Made by a program: the position numbers and the translations under genes
Notes under the pieces: generated by a model
What the model saw: only the letters and a program-made list of their open reading frames with translations
What the model was told of the DNA's origin: nothing
The model's database searches: none
In this document: piece after piece, positions 1 through 8,916 of the stretch
Layout of the letters: each line of letters begins with the position of its first letter
Position numbering within the stretch: the stretch's first letter is position 1
NCBI RefSeq assembly: GCF_015223355.1
Contig: NZ_JADFFK010000032.1
Span: forward strand, 1 to 45,487
Direction of reading: 5' to 3'
Length of the DNA stretch: 45,487 bases
Origin: Salipiger mangrovisoli
Lineage (GTDB): Bacteria; Pseudomonadota; Alphaproteobacteria; Rhodobacterales; Rhodobacteraceae

Positions 1-118
1 CCCCGCTCCCGGCCCGCGGCCCCGCCCGCCCCCCCCCCCCCGCCCCGCCCCCCCCGCCCCCCCCCCCGCCCGCGCGCCCCGCCCCCCCCCCCCCCCCCCC
101 CCCCGCTCCCCCTGCGGG
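1..118. other. C-rich low-complexity contig edge
   Basis: This stretch is almost entirely C with scattered G, including an uninterrupted C run from about 80 to 104. It carries no reading frame with normal codon use and abuts the 3' end of tldD. On the opposite strand it is poly-G, which is a known artefact of two-colour sequencing chemistry at read ends. I take it to be a contig edge or assembly artefact, not biology. Confidence 0.7.
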
Positions 119-125
119 ATCCCGG

Positions 126-1547
126 TCAGCTGCCGGCGCCGCCCACCGTCAGCCCGCCGATCATCACCGTCGGCTGGCCGACGCCCACCGGCACCCATTG
201 CCCCTGCTTGCCGCAGTTGCCCATGCCTGGGTCGAGCGCCATGTCGTTCCCCAGCGCCCGCACGTGCTGCAACGCTGTGGCGCCGTCGCCGATCAGCGTC
301 GCGCCCTTCACCGGCGCGCCGACCTTGCCGTTCTTCACCCGGTAGGCCTCGGTGCAGGAGAAGACGAACTTGCCGTTGGTGATATCCACCTGCCCGCCGC
401 CGAAGCCGACCGCCCAGATGCCGTCCTTGAGGTCCGCCACGATGTCCTGCGGGTCGGCGTCGCCGCCCTGCATGATCGTATTGGTCATCCGCGGCATCGG
501 CGCATGGGCGTAGCTCTCGCGGCGGCCGTTGCCGGTGGCCTCGACGCCCATCAGCCGGGCGTTCTGCCGGTCCTGCATGTAGCCCACGAGGATGCCGTCC
601 TCGATCAGCACGTTGCGCGCCGAGGGCGTGCCCTCGTCGTCCACCGAGATCGAGCCGCGGCGGTCGGGCAGCGTGCCATCGTCGACCACCGTGACCCCCG
701 GCGCGGCAACACGCTGGCCCATCAGCCCGGCGAAGGCCGAGCTGCCCTTGCGGTTGAAGTCGCCCTCCAGCCCGTGCCCCACTGCCTCGTGCAGCAGGAT
801 TCCCGGCCAGCCCGGCCCGAGCACGATGTCCATGACGCCGGCCGGGGCATCCTCGGCCCGCAGGTTCACCAGCGCCACGCGCAGCGCCTCGCGCGCCTGC
901 CCTTGCCATGACGACGGCTCCAGCAGCCCGTCGAGCAGGTAGCGCCCGCCGCCCGAGGCCGCGCCCTGTTCGCGCCGCCCGTTCTCTTCGACGATGACGC
1001 TCACCGTGACGCGGGTCATCGGGCGCACGTCGGACACCAGCCCGCCCTCGGGGCGCAGGATCGCGACCTCCTGGCAGGAGGCGGCGATCGTGGCGGTGAC
1101 CTGCACCACGCGCGGATCGAGGTCGCGCGCGAAGGCGTCGATCTCGCGCAGGGTCTCGAGCTTCACCGAGAAGCTGTGCCCGGCGATCGGGTCGGCGTCG
1201 GTGTAGAGCTTGCGGTTGGTGCCCGCGGGCGGCGCGGCAAGCACGCCTCCGCCATCGCCAACCGCCAGACGGGCGGTCTCGACGGCGCGAGAGATGGCCT
1301 GCTCGGAGATCTCGGTCGAATGCGCGTAGCCCGCCACCTCGCCGCGCACCGCGCGCAGGCCGAAGCCCTCCGAAGCGTCGTAGCTGGCCGTCCTGATTCG
1401 CCCGTCGTCGAGCACCAGCGCCTCGCCGCGGCGCCTTTCGAGGAACAACTCGCCGTCATCCGCCCCCGCGACAGCGTTACGCAGTTGCCCCAGCGTGCGG
1501 TCCAGATCGAGGGCGGTTTCAAAGGGGCGGAAGGGGCTTTCGCTCAT
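126..1547 (-). CDS. tldD: Metalloprotease TldD
   Basis: This 473-residue protein is a full-length TldD. TldD forms a heterodimer with PmbA/TldE, a zinc protease in the cytosol that trims unfolded peptides and, in some bacteria, matures microcins or degrades the CcdA antitoxin. The zinc motif H-E-x3-H is at residues 253-258 (LLHEAVGHGLEGD context), as expected for the active TldD subunit. The C-terminal glycine-rich segment is also typical. The gene diverges from coxB, with an FnrL-type box just upstream of its start. pmbA is not nearby. Linkage of tldD to the cox operon is common in Rhodobacterales. The reading frame ends right at the low-complexity contig edge but is complete. Confidence 0.96.
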   Translation of the reverse strand: MSESPFRPFETALDLDRTLGQLRNAVAGADDGELFLERRRGEALVLDDGRIRTASYDASEGFGLRAVRGEVAGYAHSTEISEQAISRAVETARLAVGDGGGVLAAPPAGTNRKLYTDADPIAGHSFSVKLETLREIDAFARDLDPRVVQVTATIAASCQEVAILRPEGGLVSDVRPMTRVTVSVIVEENGRREQGAASGGGRYLLDGLLEPSSWQGQAREALRVALVNLRAEDAPAGVMDIVLGPGWPGILLHEAVGHGLEGDFNRKGSSAFAGLMGQRVAAPGVTVVDDGTLPDRRGSISVDDEGTPSARNVLIEDGILVGYMQDRQNARLMGVEATGNGRRESYAHAPMPRMTNTIMQGGDADPQDIVADLKDGIWAVGFGGGQVDITNGKFVFSCTEAYRVKNGKVGAPVKGATLIGDGATALQHVRALGNDMALDPGMGNCGKQGQWVPVGVGQPTVMIGGLTVGGAGS

Positions 1548-1565
1548 GTCATTGTCCTTTTAGAT

Positions 1566-1579
1566 TTGATCTGGATCAA
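1566..1579. promoter_or_regulatory. FnrL/FNR-type binding site
   Basis: The sequence TTGATCTGGATCAA is a perfect match to the FNR/FnrL consensus TTGAT-N4-ATCAA. It sits 19 bases upstream of the tldD start and about 155 bases upstream of coxB, in the shared divergent promoter region. By family knowledge FnrL is the oxygen-sensing [4Fe-4S] regulator of respiration in Rhodobacterales, so a site beside an aerobic terminal oxidase operon is sensible. Which of the two genes it controls cannot be read from sequence; its closeness to tldD would fit repression of that gene or long-range effects on coxB. Confidence 0.7.
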
Positions 1580-1733
1580 AAAAGTGCGCTTTTGCCGCAA
1601 GCGTTCATCTTTATTTGATGGGCGCAATGTGCTTTTTAAAGTCCACAACAACAGGGAGGAGGCTCTTCGGGTGACGGCTCGGGGGTGAATCCTCCTGTCC
1701 GCAGAGAAGAATGACAACCGGATCAGGTGATAC

Positions 1734-2639
1734 ATGCGTAAACTATCGATGCTGACGGGCCGCGCCACCGGCACCCTCGCCGCAGCCCTCGCCGCTGTGC
1801 AGGCCGCGCCGGCCCTGGCGCAGGACTCGCTGGAGCTGGTCGGCCACCCGAAAGCGGGCGGAACCGGCTTCCAGCCCGCCTCGACCGAGCTGGCGCGCGA
1901 CCTTCAATGGCTGGACGGGATGCTGCTCGTCATCATCACCGCGATCTGCATCTTCGTCATCGCGCTGCTGGCTTACGCCGTGCTGCGCTTCAACCGGAAG
2001 TCGAACCCGACTCCCAAGAGCTTCACCCACAACTCGCCGCTGGAGATCGCCTGGACGCTGGGTCCGATCGTGATCCTGGTGGTGATTGGCGCCTTCTCCC
2101 TTCCGGTGCTGTTCAAGCAGCAGGAAATCCCCGAGGGCGACGTGGTGATCAAGGTCACCGGCTACCAGTGGTACTGGGGCTATGAGTATGTCGGCACCGA
2201 TCTCGCCTACGAGGGCTACATGATCGGCGCGCCCGCCACCGGCGGCGACAACCGCTTCAGCACCGACGTGTCGACCCAGCTGCACGATGCGGGCTACAGC
2301 GACTCCGAGTTCCTTCTGGCGACCGACACCGCCGTTGTCGTGCCCGTGGGCAAGACCGTGGTCATGCAGGTGACCGGCGCCGACGTGATCCACTCCTGGA
2401 CCATCCCCGCCTTCGGCGTGAAGCAGGATGCCGTTCCGGGCCGCATCGCCGAGCTGTGGTTCAAGCCCGAGCGCGAAGGCGTGTTCTTCGGCCAGTGTTC
2501 GGAGCTTTGCGGCATCAGCCATGCCTACATGCCGATCACCGTCAAGGTGGTCAGCCAGGAGGTCTATGACGCCTGGCTCGCCGCTTCGCAGGAAGAAGGC
2601 GGCTACGCAGACGTTCGCCAGTTCCTGGCGGCGTCCTAA
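1734..2639 (+). CDS. coxB: Cytochrome c oxidase subunit II (aa3 type)
   Basis: Subunit II carries the CuA centre that accepts electrons from cytochrome c and passes them to heme a in subunit I. The 301-residue protein has a signal sequence (residues 1-29), two membrane helices (about 60-84 and 108-128) and a periplasmic cupredoxin domain. The CuA ligands are visible: H220, then C255-SEL-C259-GIS-H263-AY-M266. The aromatic patch [10 protein letters not shown] (143-152) is the electron entry region. It is the first gene of a coxB-ctaB-ORF-ctaG-coxC operon, ordered as in Paracoccus; coxA lies elsewhere. Possible FnrL control comes from the box at 1566-1579. Confidence 0.98.
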   Translation: MRKLSMLTGRATGTLAAALAAVQAAPALAQDSLELVGHPKAGGTGFQPASTELARDLQWLDGMLLVIITAICIFVIALLAYAVLRFNRKSNPTPKSFTHNSPLEIAWTLGPIVILVVIGAFSLPVLFKQQEIPEGDVVIKVTGYQWYWGYEYVGTDLAYEGYMIGAPATGGDNRFSTDVSTQLHDAGYSDSEFLLATDTAVVVPVGKTVVMQVTGADVIHSWTIPAFGVKQDAVPGRIAELWFKPEREGVFFGQCSELCGISHAYMPITVKVVSQEVYDAWLAASQEEGGYADVRQFLAAS

Positions 2640-2705
2640 CTCTTTGCAACAAGGTGGCGCGCCCGAGGAGGAGGGCGCGTCGCCAAGACCCGAATCGAGA
2701 CCAAG

Positions 2706-3668
2706 ATGAGCGACCTCACCACCAACACGGCAGCACCGGCAGCCCGCGCGTCCGAATACGACGCGCAGTTCGGCGACTATTTCGCCCTGCTCAAGCCGCG
2801 CGTCATGACGCTGGTTGTCTTCACCGCCTTCGTCGGCCTGCTGGCCGCGCCGGTCCCGGTTCACCCCTTCGTCGGCTTCTGCGCGATCCTCTTCATCGCC
2901 GTGGGCGGCGGCGCCTCGGGCGCGCTGAACATGTGGTGGGACGCCGACATCGACGCGGTGATGAAACGCACCGTGAAGCGCCCGATCCCTTCGGGCCGCG
3001 TCCAGCCGGGCGAGGCGCTGGCCCTCGGCCTCGCACTCTCGGGCTTCTCCTGCGTGTTCCTGGCGCTCGCCACCAACGTTTTGGCGGGCGGGCTGCTGGC
3101 CTTCACCATCTTCTTCTACGTGGTGATCTACACCATGTGGCTGAAGCGTTCGACGCCGCAGAACATCGTCATCGGCGGTGCCGCGGGCGCCTTCCCCCCG
3201 ATGATCGGCTGGGCCGCCGCGACCGGATCGGTCAGCGTCGAGGCCGTGCTGATGTTCTGCCTGACCTTCATGTGGACGCCGCCGCACTTCTGGGCGCTCG
3301 CGCTCTTCATGCGCTCGGACTACGACGACGCGAAGGTGCCGATGCTGACCGTGACCCACGGCCGCCGCTCGACCCGCAAGCATATCCTCGTCTACACCAT
3401 CCTGCTGGCCGCGCTGGCCATCGGCACCGGCTTCACCTCGGTGGGCGGGCCGATCTACCTCGCCTTGGCACTGGTGCTGAACGCGCTCTTCCTCAAGGGT
3501 GCCTGGGACATCTTCCGCCGCGACGAGACCCTGTCCGAGGCGGACAACTTCAAGACCGAAAAGAGCTTCTTCAAGCTCTCGCTGCTCTATCTTTTCGCCC
3601 ACTTCGGCGCGATCCTGGTGGAAGCGGGACTGGCCCGTTTCGGCATCGACCTTCTGGGAGCCTGGTAA
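2706..3668 (+). CDS. ctaB: Protoheme IX farnesyltransferase (heme O synthase)
   Basis: CtaB/CyoE adds a farnesyl group to protoheme to make heme O, the precursor of heme a for the aa3 oxidase. The 320-residue polytopic membrane protein belongs to the UbiA prenyltransferase family. The first aspartate-rich motif N75-xxx-D79-xxx-D83 (NMWWDADID) is followed by the conserved KRPIPSGR segment at 91-98. Its gene lies 66 bases after coxB, and its stop overlaps the next ATG by one base, so it is translationally coupled within the oxidase operon. Confidence 0.97.
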   Translation: MSDLTTNTAAPAARASEYDAQFGDYFALLKPRVMTLVVFTAFVGLLAAPVPVHPFVGFCAILFIAVGGGASGALNMWWDADIDAVMKRTVKRPIPSGRVQPGEALALGLALSGFSCVFLALATNVLAGGLLAFTIFFYVVIYTMWLKRSTPQNIVIGGAAGAFPPMIGWAAATGSVSVEAVLMFCLTFMWTPPHFWALALFMRSDYDDAKVPMLTVTHGRRSTRKHILVYTILLAALAIGTGFTSVGGPIYLALALVLNALFLKGAWDIFRRDETLSEADNFKTEKSFFKLSLLYLFAHFGAILVEAGLARFGIDLLGAW

Positions 3669-3847
3669 TGGGCATCGCGCACGAACATGAGCTGCACCAG
3701 CGCCGCCGCGGCCGCAATATCGGCGTCGGGCTGACGCTGGCCGCCTTCATCGCCATCGTCTTCGGGCTGACCATCGTCAAGATCGGCTCGGGCGACTTCG
3801 GCACCGCCAATGCGCCGCAGCAGGGACAGGTCCAGAATGGCAACTAA
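3668..3847 (+). CDS. Small single-helix membrane protein of the oxidase operon (CoxF-like)
   Basis: A 59-residue ORF fills the gap between ctaB and ctaG. Its ATG shares one base with the ctaB stop and its end overlaps the ctaG start by 11 bases, so it is tightly coupled to both. It has a charged N-terminus rich in His and Arg ([12 protein letters not shown]), one hydrophobic helix (about residues 19-38), and a short polar tail. Small proteins at this place in Rhodobacterales and Paracoccus cta operons are annotated as CoxF-like or assembly factors. The function is unknown; a role in oxidase assembly or heme/copper handling is inferred from position only. Confidence 0.85.
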   Translation: MGIAHEHELHQRRRGRNIGVGLTLAAFIAIVFGLTIVKIGSGDFGTANAPQQGQVQNGN

Positions 3848-4421
3848 GGGGACCACGAAAACCCTCTGGTCGCTGATCGGCGTGGTGGTCTTCATGGGCG
3901 CCATGGCCTGGGCCGCCGTGCCCTTCTACAACTGGTTCTGCCGGGTCACCGGCTATGGCGGCACCACCAATGTCGCGACGGGCGAATCCTCGCAGATCCT
4001 CGAGCAGACCATCAAGATCCGCTTCGACGCCTCGAAGGACCGCGGCTTCCCCTGGGAGTTCAAGCCGATGCAGACCGAGATGACGCTGCGCATCGGCGAG
4101 GACGGGCTGGCCTTCTACGAGGCCTACAACCCCACCGACCGCCCCATCGCCGGACAGGCAGCCTACAACGTGGCCCCCTATGATGCCGGGGCCTATTTCA
4201 GCAAGATCGAATGCTTCTGCTTCACCGAGCAGGTGCTGATGCCCGGCGAGCGGGTGGAAATGCCGGTGAGCTTCTACGTCGACCCCGAGATCGTCAACGA
4301 TCCCGACGCAAAGTTCGCCAAGCACATCACGCTCAGCTACACATTCTACGAGATCGACCTGCCAGAGGAGACGCAGGCCGCTCTCGCCAAAGAGGAAGCG
4401 GACAAGAGTTCCGTGAACTGA
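3837..4421 (+). CDS. ctaG: Cytochrome c oxidase assembly protein CtaG/Cox11
   Basis: Cox11/CtaG delivers copper to the CuB site of subunit I. This 194-residue protein has one N-terminal membrane anchor (about residues 9-29) and a periplasmic immunoglobulin-like domain. The copper-binding motif CFCF is present in IECFCFTEQ, followed by the family-typical FYVDPEI. I chose the ATG at 3837 over one 27 bases earlier because the earlier one adds an Arg-rich stretch not seen in the family and sits deeper in the preceding ORF. The gene overlaps that ORF by 11 bases. Confidence 0.96.
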   Translation: MATKGTTKTLWSLIGVVVFMGAMAWAAVPFYNWFCRVTGYGGTTNVATGESSQILEQTIKIRFDASKDRGFPWEFKPMQTEMTLRIGEDGLAFYEAYNPTDRPIAGQAAYNVAPYDAGAYFSKIECFCFTEQVLMPGERVEMPVSFYVDPEIVNDPDAKFAKHITLSYTFYEIDLPEETQAALAKEEADKSSVN

Positions 4422-4446
4422 CCGCCTGACCAACGAGGGAATCGAG

Positions 4447-5247
4447 ATGGCGCATGCAAAGAACCACGACTACCACATCCTGCCCCCGTCAGCCTGGCCG
4501 CTGATCGGCTCGGCCTCCGCCTTCGTCATGCTGTTCGGCGCGGTGCTGTGGATGCATGACCACGGGCCGTGGATCTTCCTCGCCGGCTTCGTCGGCGTGC
4601 TTTACACCATGTTCGGCTGGTGGTCGGACGTGATCGCCGAAAGCCGCGTCGGCGATCACACCCCGGTGGTGCAGATCGGCCTGAAGTACGGCTTCATCCT
4701 CTTCATCATGTCCGAGGTGATGTTCTTCTTCGCCTGGTTCTGGTCGTTCTTCAAACACGCGCTCTACCCGATGGGCCCGAACTCCCCGGCGGTCGACGGC
4801 GTCTGGCCGCCCGCGGGGATCGAGACCTTCGATCCCTGGCACCTGCCGCTGATCAACACGCTGATCCTGCTGTGCTCGGGCGCGGCTGTGACCTGGGCGC
4901 ACCACGCGCTGGTGCATGAGGACAACCGCGAGGACATGAAGTGGGGCCTGATCATCGGCATCGCTCTCGGCGTGCTGTTCACCGTGTTCCAGGCCTATGA
5001 GTACAGCCACGCGGCCTTCGGCTTCTCGGGCAACATCTACGGCGCCAACTTCTTCATGGCGACGGGCTTCCACGGCACCCATGTGATCATCGGCACGATC
5101 TTCCTCTTCGTCTGCCTGCTGCGGTTGATGAAGGGCGACTTCACGCCCACCAAGCACATCGGCTTCGAAGCCGCCGCCTGGTACTGGCACTTCGTCGACG
5201 TGGTGTGGCTCTTCCTCTTCGCCTCGGTCTACATCTGGGGCGGCTGA
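4447..5247 (+). CDS. coxC: Cytochrome c oxidase subunit III
   Basis: Subunit III is a 266-residue, seven-helix membrane protein that stabilises the oxidase core and sustains proton uptake. The family-typical start [17 protein letters not shown], the acidic-residue region in [14 protein letters not shown], and the terminal [14 protein letters not shown] segment are all present. The gene follows ctaG by 25 bases with an AGGGA-type ribosome binding site. A strong hairpin terminator follows at 5289, so this is the last gene of the operon. Confidence 0.98.
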   Translation: MAHAKNHDYHILPPSAWPLIGSASAFVMLFGAVLWMHDHGPWIFLAGFVGVLYTMFGWWSDVIAESRVGDHTPVVQIGLKYGFILFIMSEVMFFFAWFWSFFKHALYPMGPNSPAVDGVWPPAGIETFDPWHLPLINTLILLCSGAAVTWAHHALVHEDNREDMKWGLIIGIALGVLFTVFQAYEYSHAAFGFSGNIYGANFFMATGFHGTHVIIGTIFLFVCLLRLMKGDFTPTKHIGFEAAAWYWHFVDVVWLFLFASVYIWGG

Positions 5248-5288
5248 CCCCGCCCTCACCGCGACCCACCGGGGACGCAGGACCCAAG

Positions 5289-5318
5289 ACGCCCGCCGCT
5301 TCAGGCGGGCGTTTCGCT
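5289..5318 (+). terminator. Terminator of the cytochrome oxidase operon
   Basis: A perfect 9-bp stem (ACGCCCGCC at 5289-5297 with GGCGGGCGT at 5304-5312) encloses a 6-base loop and is followed by a short T-rich stretch (TTTCGCTT). It lies 41 bases after the coxC stop. The T-run is weak, as is usual in high-G+C genomes. Confidence 0.75.
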
Positions 5319-5356
5319 TCGACCCCCGCGCGGCGCGAGATCGCGCGGTTCCGGCG

Positions 5357-5422
5357 GGCGTATTTGGAAAGAGAAGAAGTCCGCGGGCCGCGCCCCTGGA
5401 GTCTTCTCTTTCCAAATACGCC
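5357..5422. repeat. Dispersed inverted-repeat element, copy 1
   Basis: Two perfect 21-base arms (5357-5377 and 5402-5422) flank a 24-base G+C-rich loop. The arms contain the core TATTTGGAAAGAGAAGA. The right arm is followed by a CCGGGG block and by a GAGGGGCGGAGCCCCTG palindrome (about 5446-5462). A 22-base stretch of the arm recurs at 24664-24685, and the element at 18638-18768 has the same modular plan. The region 5248-5573 has no gene: it holds only this element and the terminator. Similar units are scattered through Rhodobacterales genomes between genes; whether they are mobile, structural or terminators is not established here. Confidence 0.8.
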
Positions 5423-5573
5423 GGGGTGAATGCGGCGCAGCCGCAGAGGGGCGGAGCCCCTGCCCGCATCCGCGCGCGCAATCGCGCCTTGATGTGCCCT
5501 GCGCAGAGGCGCTAAAGCAGGCAGGACGCGCTGACGCCCCGATCTTCGACCCGACATCCGGACCCGGACCTAC

Positions 5574-6263
5574 TTGACCCGCTACATCGCTCCCCTCCTC
5601 TTTGGCCTGATCGGTGCCGGGATCCTGATCTCGCTGGGCAGCTGGCAGCTGCGCCGGCTCGAGTGGAAACAGGCCGTGCTGGCGGAAATCGACACGCGCA
5701 TCTCCGCCCCGGCGGAGCCCCTGCCCCGGATGATCTCTCGCGACGAGCAGCGCTACCAGCCCGTCGCGCTGCAAGGCGAGATCCTGCCCGGAGAGATCCG
5801 CGTGCTGGTCAGCCAGAAGCAGGTCGGCGCGGGCTACCGGATCATCTCGCCGTTCCGGGTCGAAGGCGTGGCGGACGGGCCGCGCCTGCTGCTGCTCGAC
5901 CGCGGCTTCACCGCCGATGCGAACAAGGATGCCGCGCGCAGCACAGGCCCGGTCACCGTGACCGGCAACCTGCATTGGCCGGACGACCGCAACAGCTCGA
6001 CGCCGGAGAACGACCTCAAGGCGAACATCTGGTTCGCCCGCGACATCGGTGCCATGGCCGAGGTGCTGCAGACCGAGCCGCTGCTCGTCGTGGCGCGCGA
6101 GATCGACCCCGCCGACCCGACCATCCAGCCGCTGCCGGTCAGCGCCAGCGGCATTCCCAACGATCACCTGCAATACGCCATCACCTGGTTCTCGCTGGCG
6201 GTGGTGTGGCTGATCATGACCGGCTACTACATCCGTCGGCAATCCAAGACAGGAAAGGCCTGA
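5574..6263 (+). CDS. SURF1 family oxidase assembly protein
   Basis: SURF1 helps insert heme a into subunit I of cytochrome oxidase. The 229-residue protein has the SURF1 layout: an N-terminal membrane helix (about residues 6-22) followed by the conserved LGSWQLRRLEWK, a periplasmic domain, and a C-terminal helix (WFSLAVVWLIMTGYY). Translation appears to begin at a TTG; no in-frame ATG would preserve the first helix. It lies downstream of the oxidase operon, separated by a terminator and a repeat element, so it probably has its own promoter. thrC follows five bases later. Confidence 0.92.
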   Translation: MTRYIAPLLFGLIGAGILISLGSWQLRRLEWKQAVLAEIDTRISAPAEPLPRMISRDEQRYQPVALQGEILPGEIRVLVSQKQVGAGYRIISPFRVEGVADGPRLLLLDRGFTADANKDAARSTGPVTVTGNLHWPDDRNSSTPENDLKANIWFARDIGAMAEVLQTEPLLVVAREIDPADPTIQPLPVSASGIPNDHLQYAITWFSLAVVWLIMTGYYIRRQSKTGKA

Positions 6264-6268
6264 GCCTC

Positions 6269-7657
6269 ATGCGCTATATCTCGACCCGCGGCAAAGCCCC
6301 GGCGCTCAGCTTCGAAGAGGCCATGCTCTCGGGCCTCGCCCGTGACGGCGGCCTCTACGTGCCCGAGACCGTGCCGGTGATGACCCCCGGCGACATCCGC
6401 GCGCTGAACGGGCTCAGCTACGAGGAGGTGGCCTTCCGCGTCATGCGCCCCTTCGTCGGTGACACCTTCAGCGACGAGACCTTCGGCGATCTCATTTCCA
6501 AGGCCTACGCCGGCTTCGGCCACAAGGCCCGCGCGCCGATGGTGCAGCTGGCGCCGAACCATTTCCTGCTGGAGCTGTTCCACGGCCCGACGCTGGCGTT
6601 CAAGGACTTCGCCATGCAGCTCATCGGCCAGCTCTTCCAGGAGGCGCTGACCCGCCGCGGCGAGCGGGTGACCATTGTCGGCGCCACCTCGGGCGATACC
6701 GGCTCTGCGGCGATCGAAGCGTTCAAGGGGCTCGACGCTGTGGATGTCTTCATCCTCTTCCCGCATGGCCGCGTGTCGGAGGTGCAGCGCCGCCAGATGA
6801 CCACCCCTTCGGAGGCCAACGTGCACGCGCTGGCGCTCGACGGGCATTTCGACGACTGCCAGGCCAAGCTCAAGGACATGTTCAACGACTTCACCTTCCG
6901 CGACGAGGTGCGGCTGGCGGGGGTGAACTCGATCAACTGGGCGCGCGTGCTGGCGCAGGTGGTCTACTACTTCTCGTCGGCGGTCTCGCTGGGCGCGCCC
7001 GACCGCAAGGTCAGCTTCACCGTTCCGACCGGCAACTTCGGCGACATCTTCGCGGGCTACATCGCCAAGACGATGGGCCTGCCGATCGACCGGCTGGTGG
7101 TGGCGACCAACCAGAACGACATCCTGCACCGCTGCCTGTCGACCGGCGACTACCAGACCTCGGAGGTGCACCCGTCGATCAGCCCCTCGATGGACATCCA
7201 GGTGAGCAGCAACTTCGAGCGCGCGCTCTTTGACGCCTACGGCCGCGATGGTGCCGCCGTGGGCCAGCTGATGGACGAGCTGAAGGCGGGCGGCTTCCAC
7301 GTCTCGCAGGGCGCCCTGCAGGCGCTGCGCGACCATTTCGAGAGCGGCCGCGCCTCGGAGGACGAGACGCTCGCGACCATCGCGCAGGCCCGCGAGACCA
7401 TGGGCGAGCTGCTCTGCCCGCACTCCGCCATCGGCGTGAAGGTGGCCGAGGAGCACCGCACGCCCGCGGTGCCGATGATCACCCTTGCCACCGCGCATCC
7501 GGCCAAGTTCCCCGACGCCGTGGAAAAGGCCAGCGGCATCCGCCCGCCCCTGCCCGCGCGCATGGCAGACCTCTTCGACCGCCCCGAGCGCGTCACCCGC
7601 GTGCCCAACGATCTTGGCGCACTCGAAACCCTTATCCGGGAGCGTATCTCCAAGTGA
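6269..7657 (+). CDS. thrC: Threonine synthase
   Basis: Threonine synthase converts O-phosphohomoserine to threonine with pyridoxal phosphate. The 462-residue protein has the long form of the family: the N-terminal RYISTRG motif, the PLP lysine K112 in LAFKDFAMQ, and the phosphate-binding GATSGDTGSAA segment. The start is the ATG at 6269, five bases after the SURF1 gene. Its end overlaps the next gene's GTG by four bases (GTGA), so the downstream peptidase is coupled to it. This thrC-peptidase-acetyltransferase order is common in Rhodobacterales. Confidence 0.97.
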   Translation: MRYISTRGKAPALSFEEAMLSGLARDGGLYVPETVPVMTPGDIRALNGLSYEEVAFRVMRPFVGDTFSDETFGDLISKAYAGFGHKARAPMVQLAPNHFLLELFHGPTLAFKDFAMQLIGQLFQEALTRRGERVTIVGATSGDTGSAAIEAFKGLDAVDVFILFPHGRVSEVQRRQMTTPSEANVHALALDGHFDDCQAKLKDMFNDFTFRDEVRLAGVNSINWARVLAQVVYYFSSAVSLGAPDRKVSFTVPTGNFGDIFAGYIAKTMGLPIDRLVVATNQNDILHRCLSTGDYQTSEVHPSISPSMDIQVSSNFERALFDAYGRDGAAVGQLMDELKAGGFHVSQGALQALRDHFESGRASEDETLATIAQARETMGELLCPHSAIGVKVAEEHRTPAVPMITLATAHPAKFPDAVEKASGIRPPLPARMADLFDRPERVTRVPNDLGALETLIRERISK

Positions 7658-8916
7658 CCGTGCAACTGACCACCCTCAAGAACGGCTTCCGCGTCGTCTC
7701 CGAAAACGTGCCCGGCCTGCAGTCGGCTTCACTTGGCATCTGGGTCACCGCCGGTGGCCGCAACGAGCGGATCGAGCAGAACGGCATCGCGCATTTCCTC
7801 GAGCACATGGCGTTCAAGGGCACCAAGACGCGCAGCGCGCTGCAGATCGCCGAGGCGATCGAGGATGTGGGCGGCTACATCAACGCCTATACCTCGCGCG
7901 AGGTGACCGCCTATTACGCCCGTGTGCTGGAGAACGATACCCGGCTCGCAATGGACGTCATCGGGGACATCCTGCTCAACCCGATCTTCGAACCCAAGGA
8001 GATCGAGACCGAGCGCCACGTGATCCTGCAGGAGATCGGCCAGGCACTCGACACGCCCGACGACGTGATCTTCGACTGGCTCCAGGAACAGGCCTACACC
8101 GGCCAGGCGCTGGGACGGACGATCCTCGGCGAGGCGGCCAACGTGAAGAGCTTCGGGCGCGACGACCTGGCCACCTTCGTGGCCGAGCACTATGGGCCGG
8201 GGCAGATGATCCTGTCGGCGGCAGGCGCGGTCGATCACGAGGCGCTGGTCGCCCAGGCCGAGGGGCTGTTTGGCATGATGGTGCCGCGCCTTGCCCCCGA
8301 GGCCGAGAACGCGCGCTTCACCGGTGGCGAGTTCCGCCGCGAGAAATCGCTCGAGCAGGCGCATCTGGCGCTGGCCTTCGAGGGACCGGGCTACCGCGAT
8401 CCCAACTTCTACACCGCGCAGATCTACTCGATCGCGCTGGGGGGCGGCATGTCCTCGCGGCTGTTCCAGGAGATCCGCGAAAAGCGCGGCCTGTGCTACA
8501 CGATCTTCTCGCAGACCGGGGCCTACTCGGAAACCGGGCTCAACACGATCTACGCCGGTACCTCCGGCGAGGAAGTCGGCGAGCTGGCGCGGCTGACCAT
8601 CGACGAGATGAAGCGCGCCGCCGAGGACATGTCCCCCGAGGAGGTTGCCCGCGCCCGCGCGCAGATGAAGGCCGGGCTGCTGATGGGTCTGGAAAGCTCG
8701 TCCTCGCGCGCCGAGCGCATGGCACGCATGGTGCAGATCTGGGGCGAGGTGCCGCCGATCGAGGAGACCGTCGAGAAGATCGACAACGTCACCACCGGCG
8801 ACGTGCGCGACTTCGCCGAGACCGTCGCCGCCGAGTCCCCGGCCGCGCTGGCGCTCTATGGTCCGGTCTCCGGCGCGCCGGGGCTGGACGAGCTGCAGGC
8901 GCAGCGGGCCGCGTGA
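7654..8916 (+). CDS. M16 family zinc peptidase (processing-peptidase-like)
   Basis: This 420-residue protein is an M16B peptidase related to mitochondrial processing peptidase beta. The inverted zinc motif H47-F-L-E-H51 is intact, with the distal metal ligand E127 in RHVILQEI, so it should be catalytically active. No signal peptide is seen; it is probably cytosolic, and its substrate is unknown. It starts with GTG overlapping the thrC stop, and its own stop shares a base with the next ATG. Confidence 0.94.
   Translation: MTVQLTTLKNGFRVVSENVPGLQSASLGIWVTAGGRNERIEQNGIAHFLEHMAFKGTKTRSALQIAEAIEDVGGYINAYTSREVTAYYARVLENDTRLAMDVIGDILLNPIFEPKEIETERHVILQEIGQALDTPDDVIFDWLQEQAYTGQALGRTILGEAANVKSFGRDDLATFVAEHYGPGQMILSAAGAVDHEALVAQAEGLFGMMVPRLAPEAENARFTGGEFRREKSLEQAHLALAFEGPGYRDPNFYTAQIYSIALGGGMSSRLFQEIREKRGLCYTIFSQTGAYSETGLNTIYAGTSGEEVGELARLTIDEMKRAAEDMSPEEVARARAQMKAGLLMGLESSSSRAERMARMVQIWGEVPPIEETVEKIDNVTTGDVRDFAETVAAESPAALALYGPVSGAPGLDELQAQRAA

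Noticed and set aside
1743..3602. Long minus-strand open frame of 619 codons across coxB and ctaB
   Set aside because: It lies opposite two clearly conserved genes, and its Arg/Gly/His/Glu-rich composition is typical of an antisense shadow in G+C-rich DNA.
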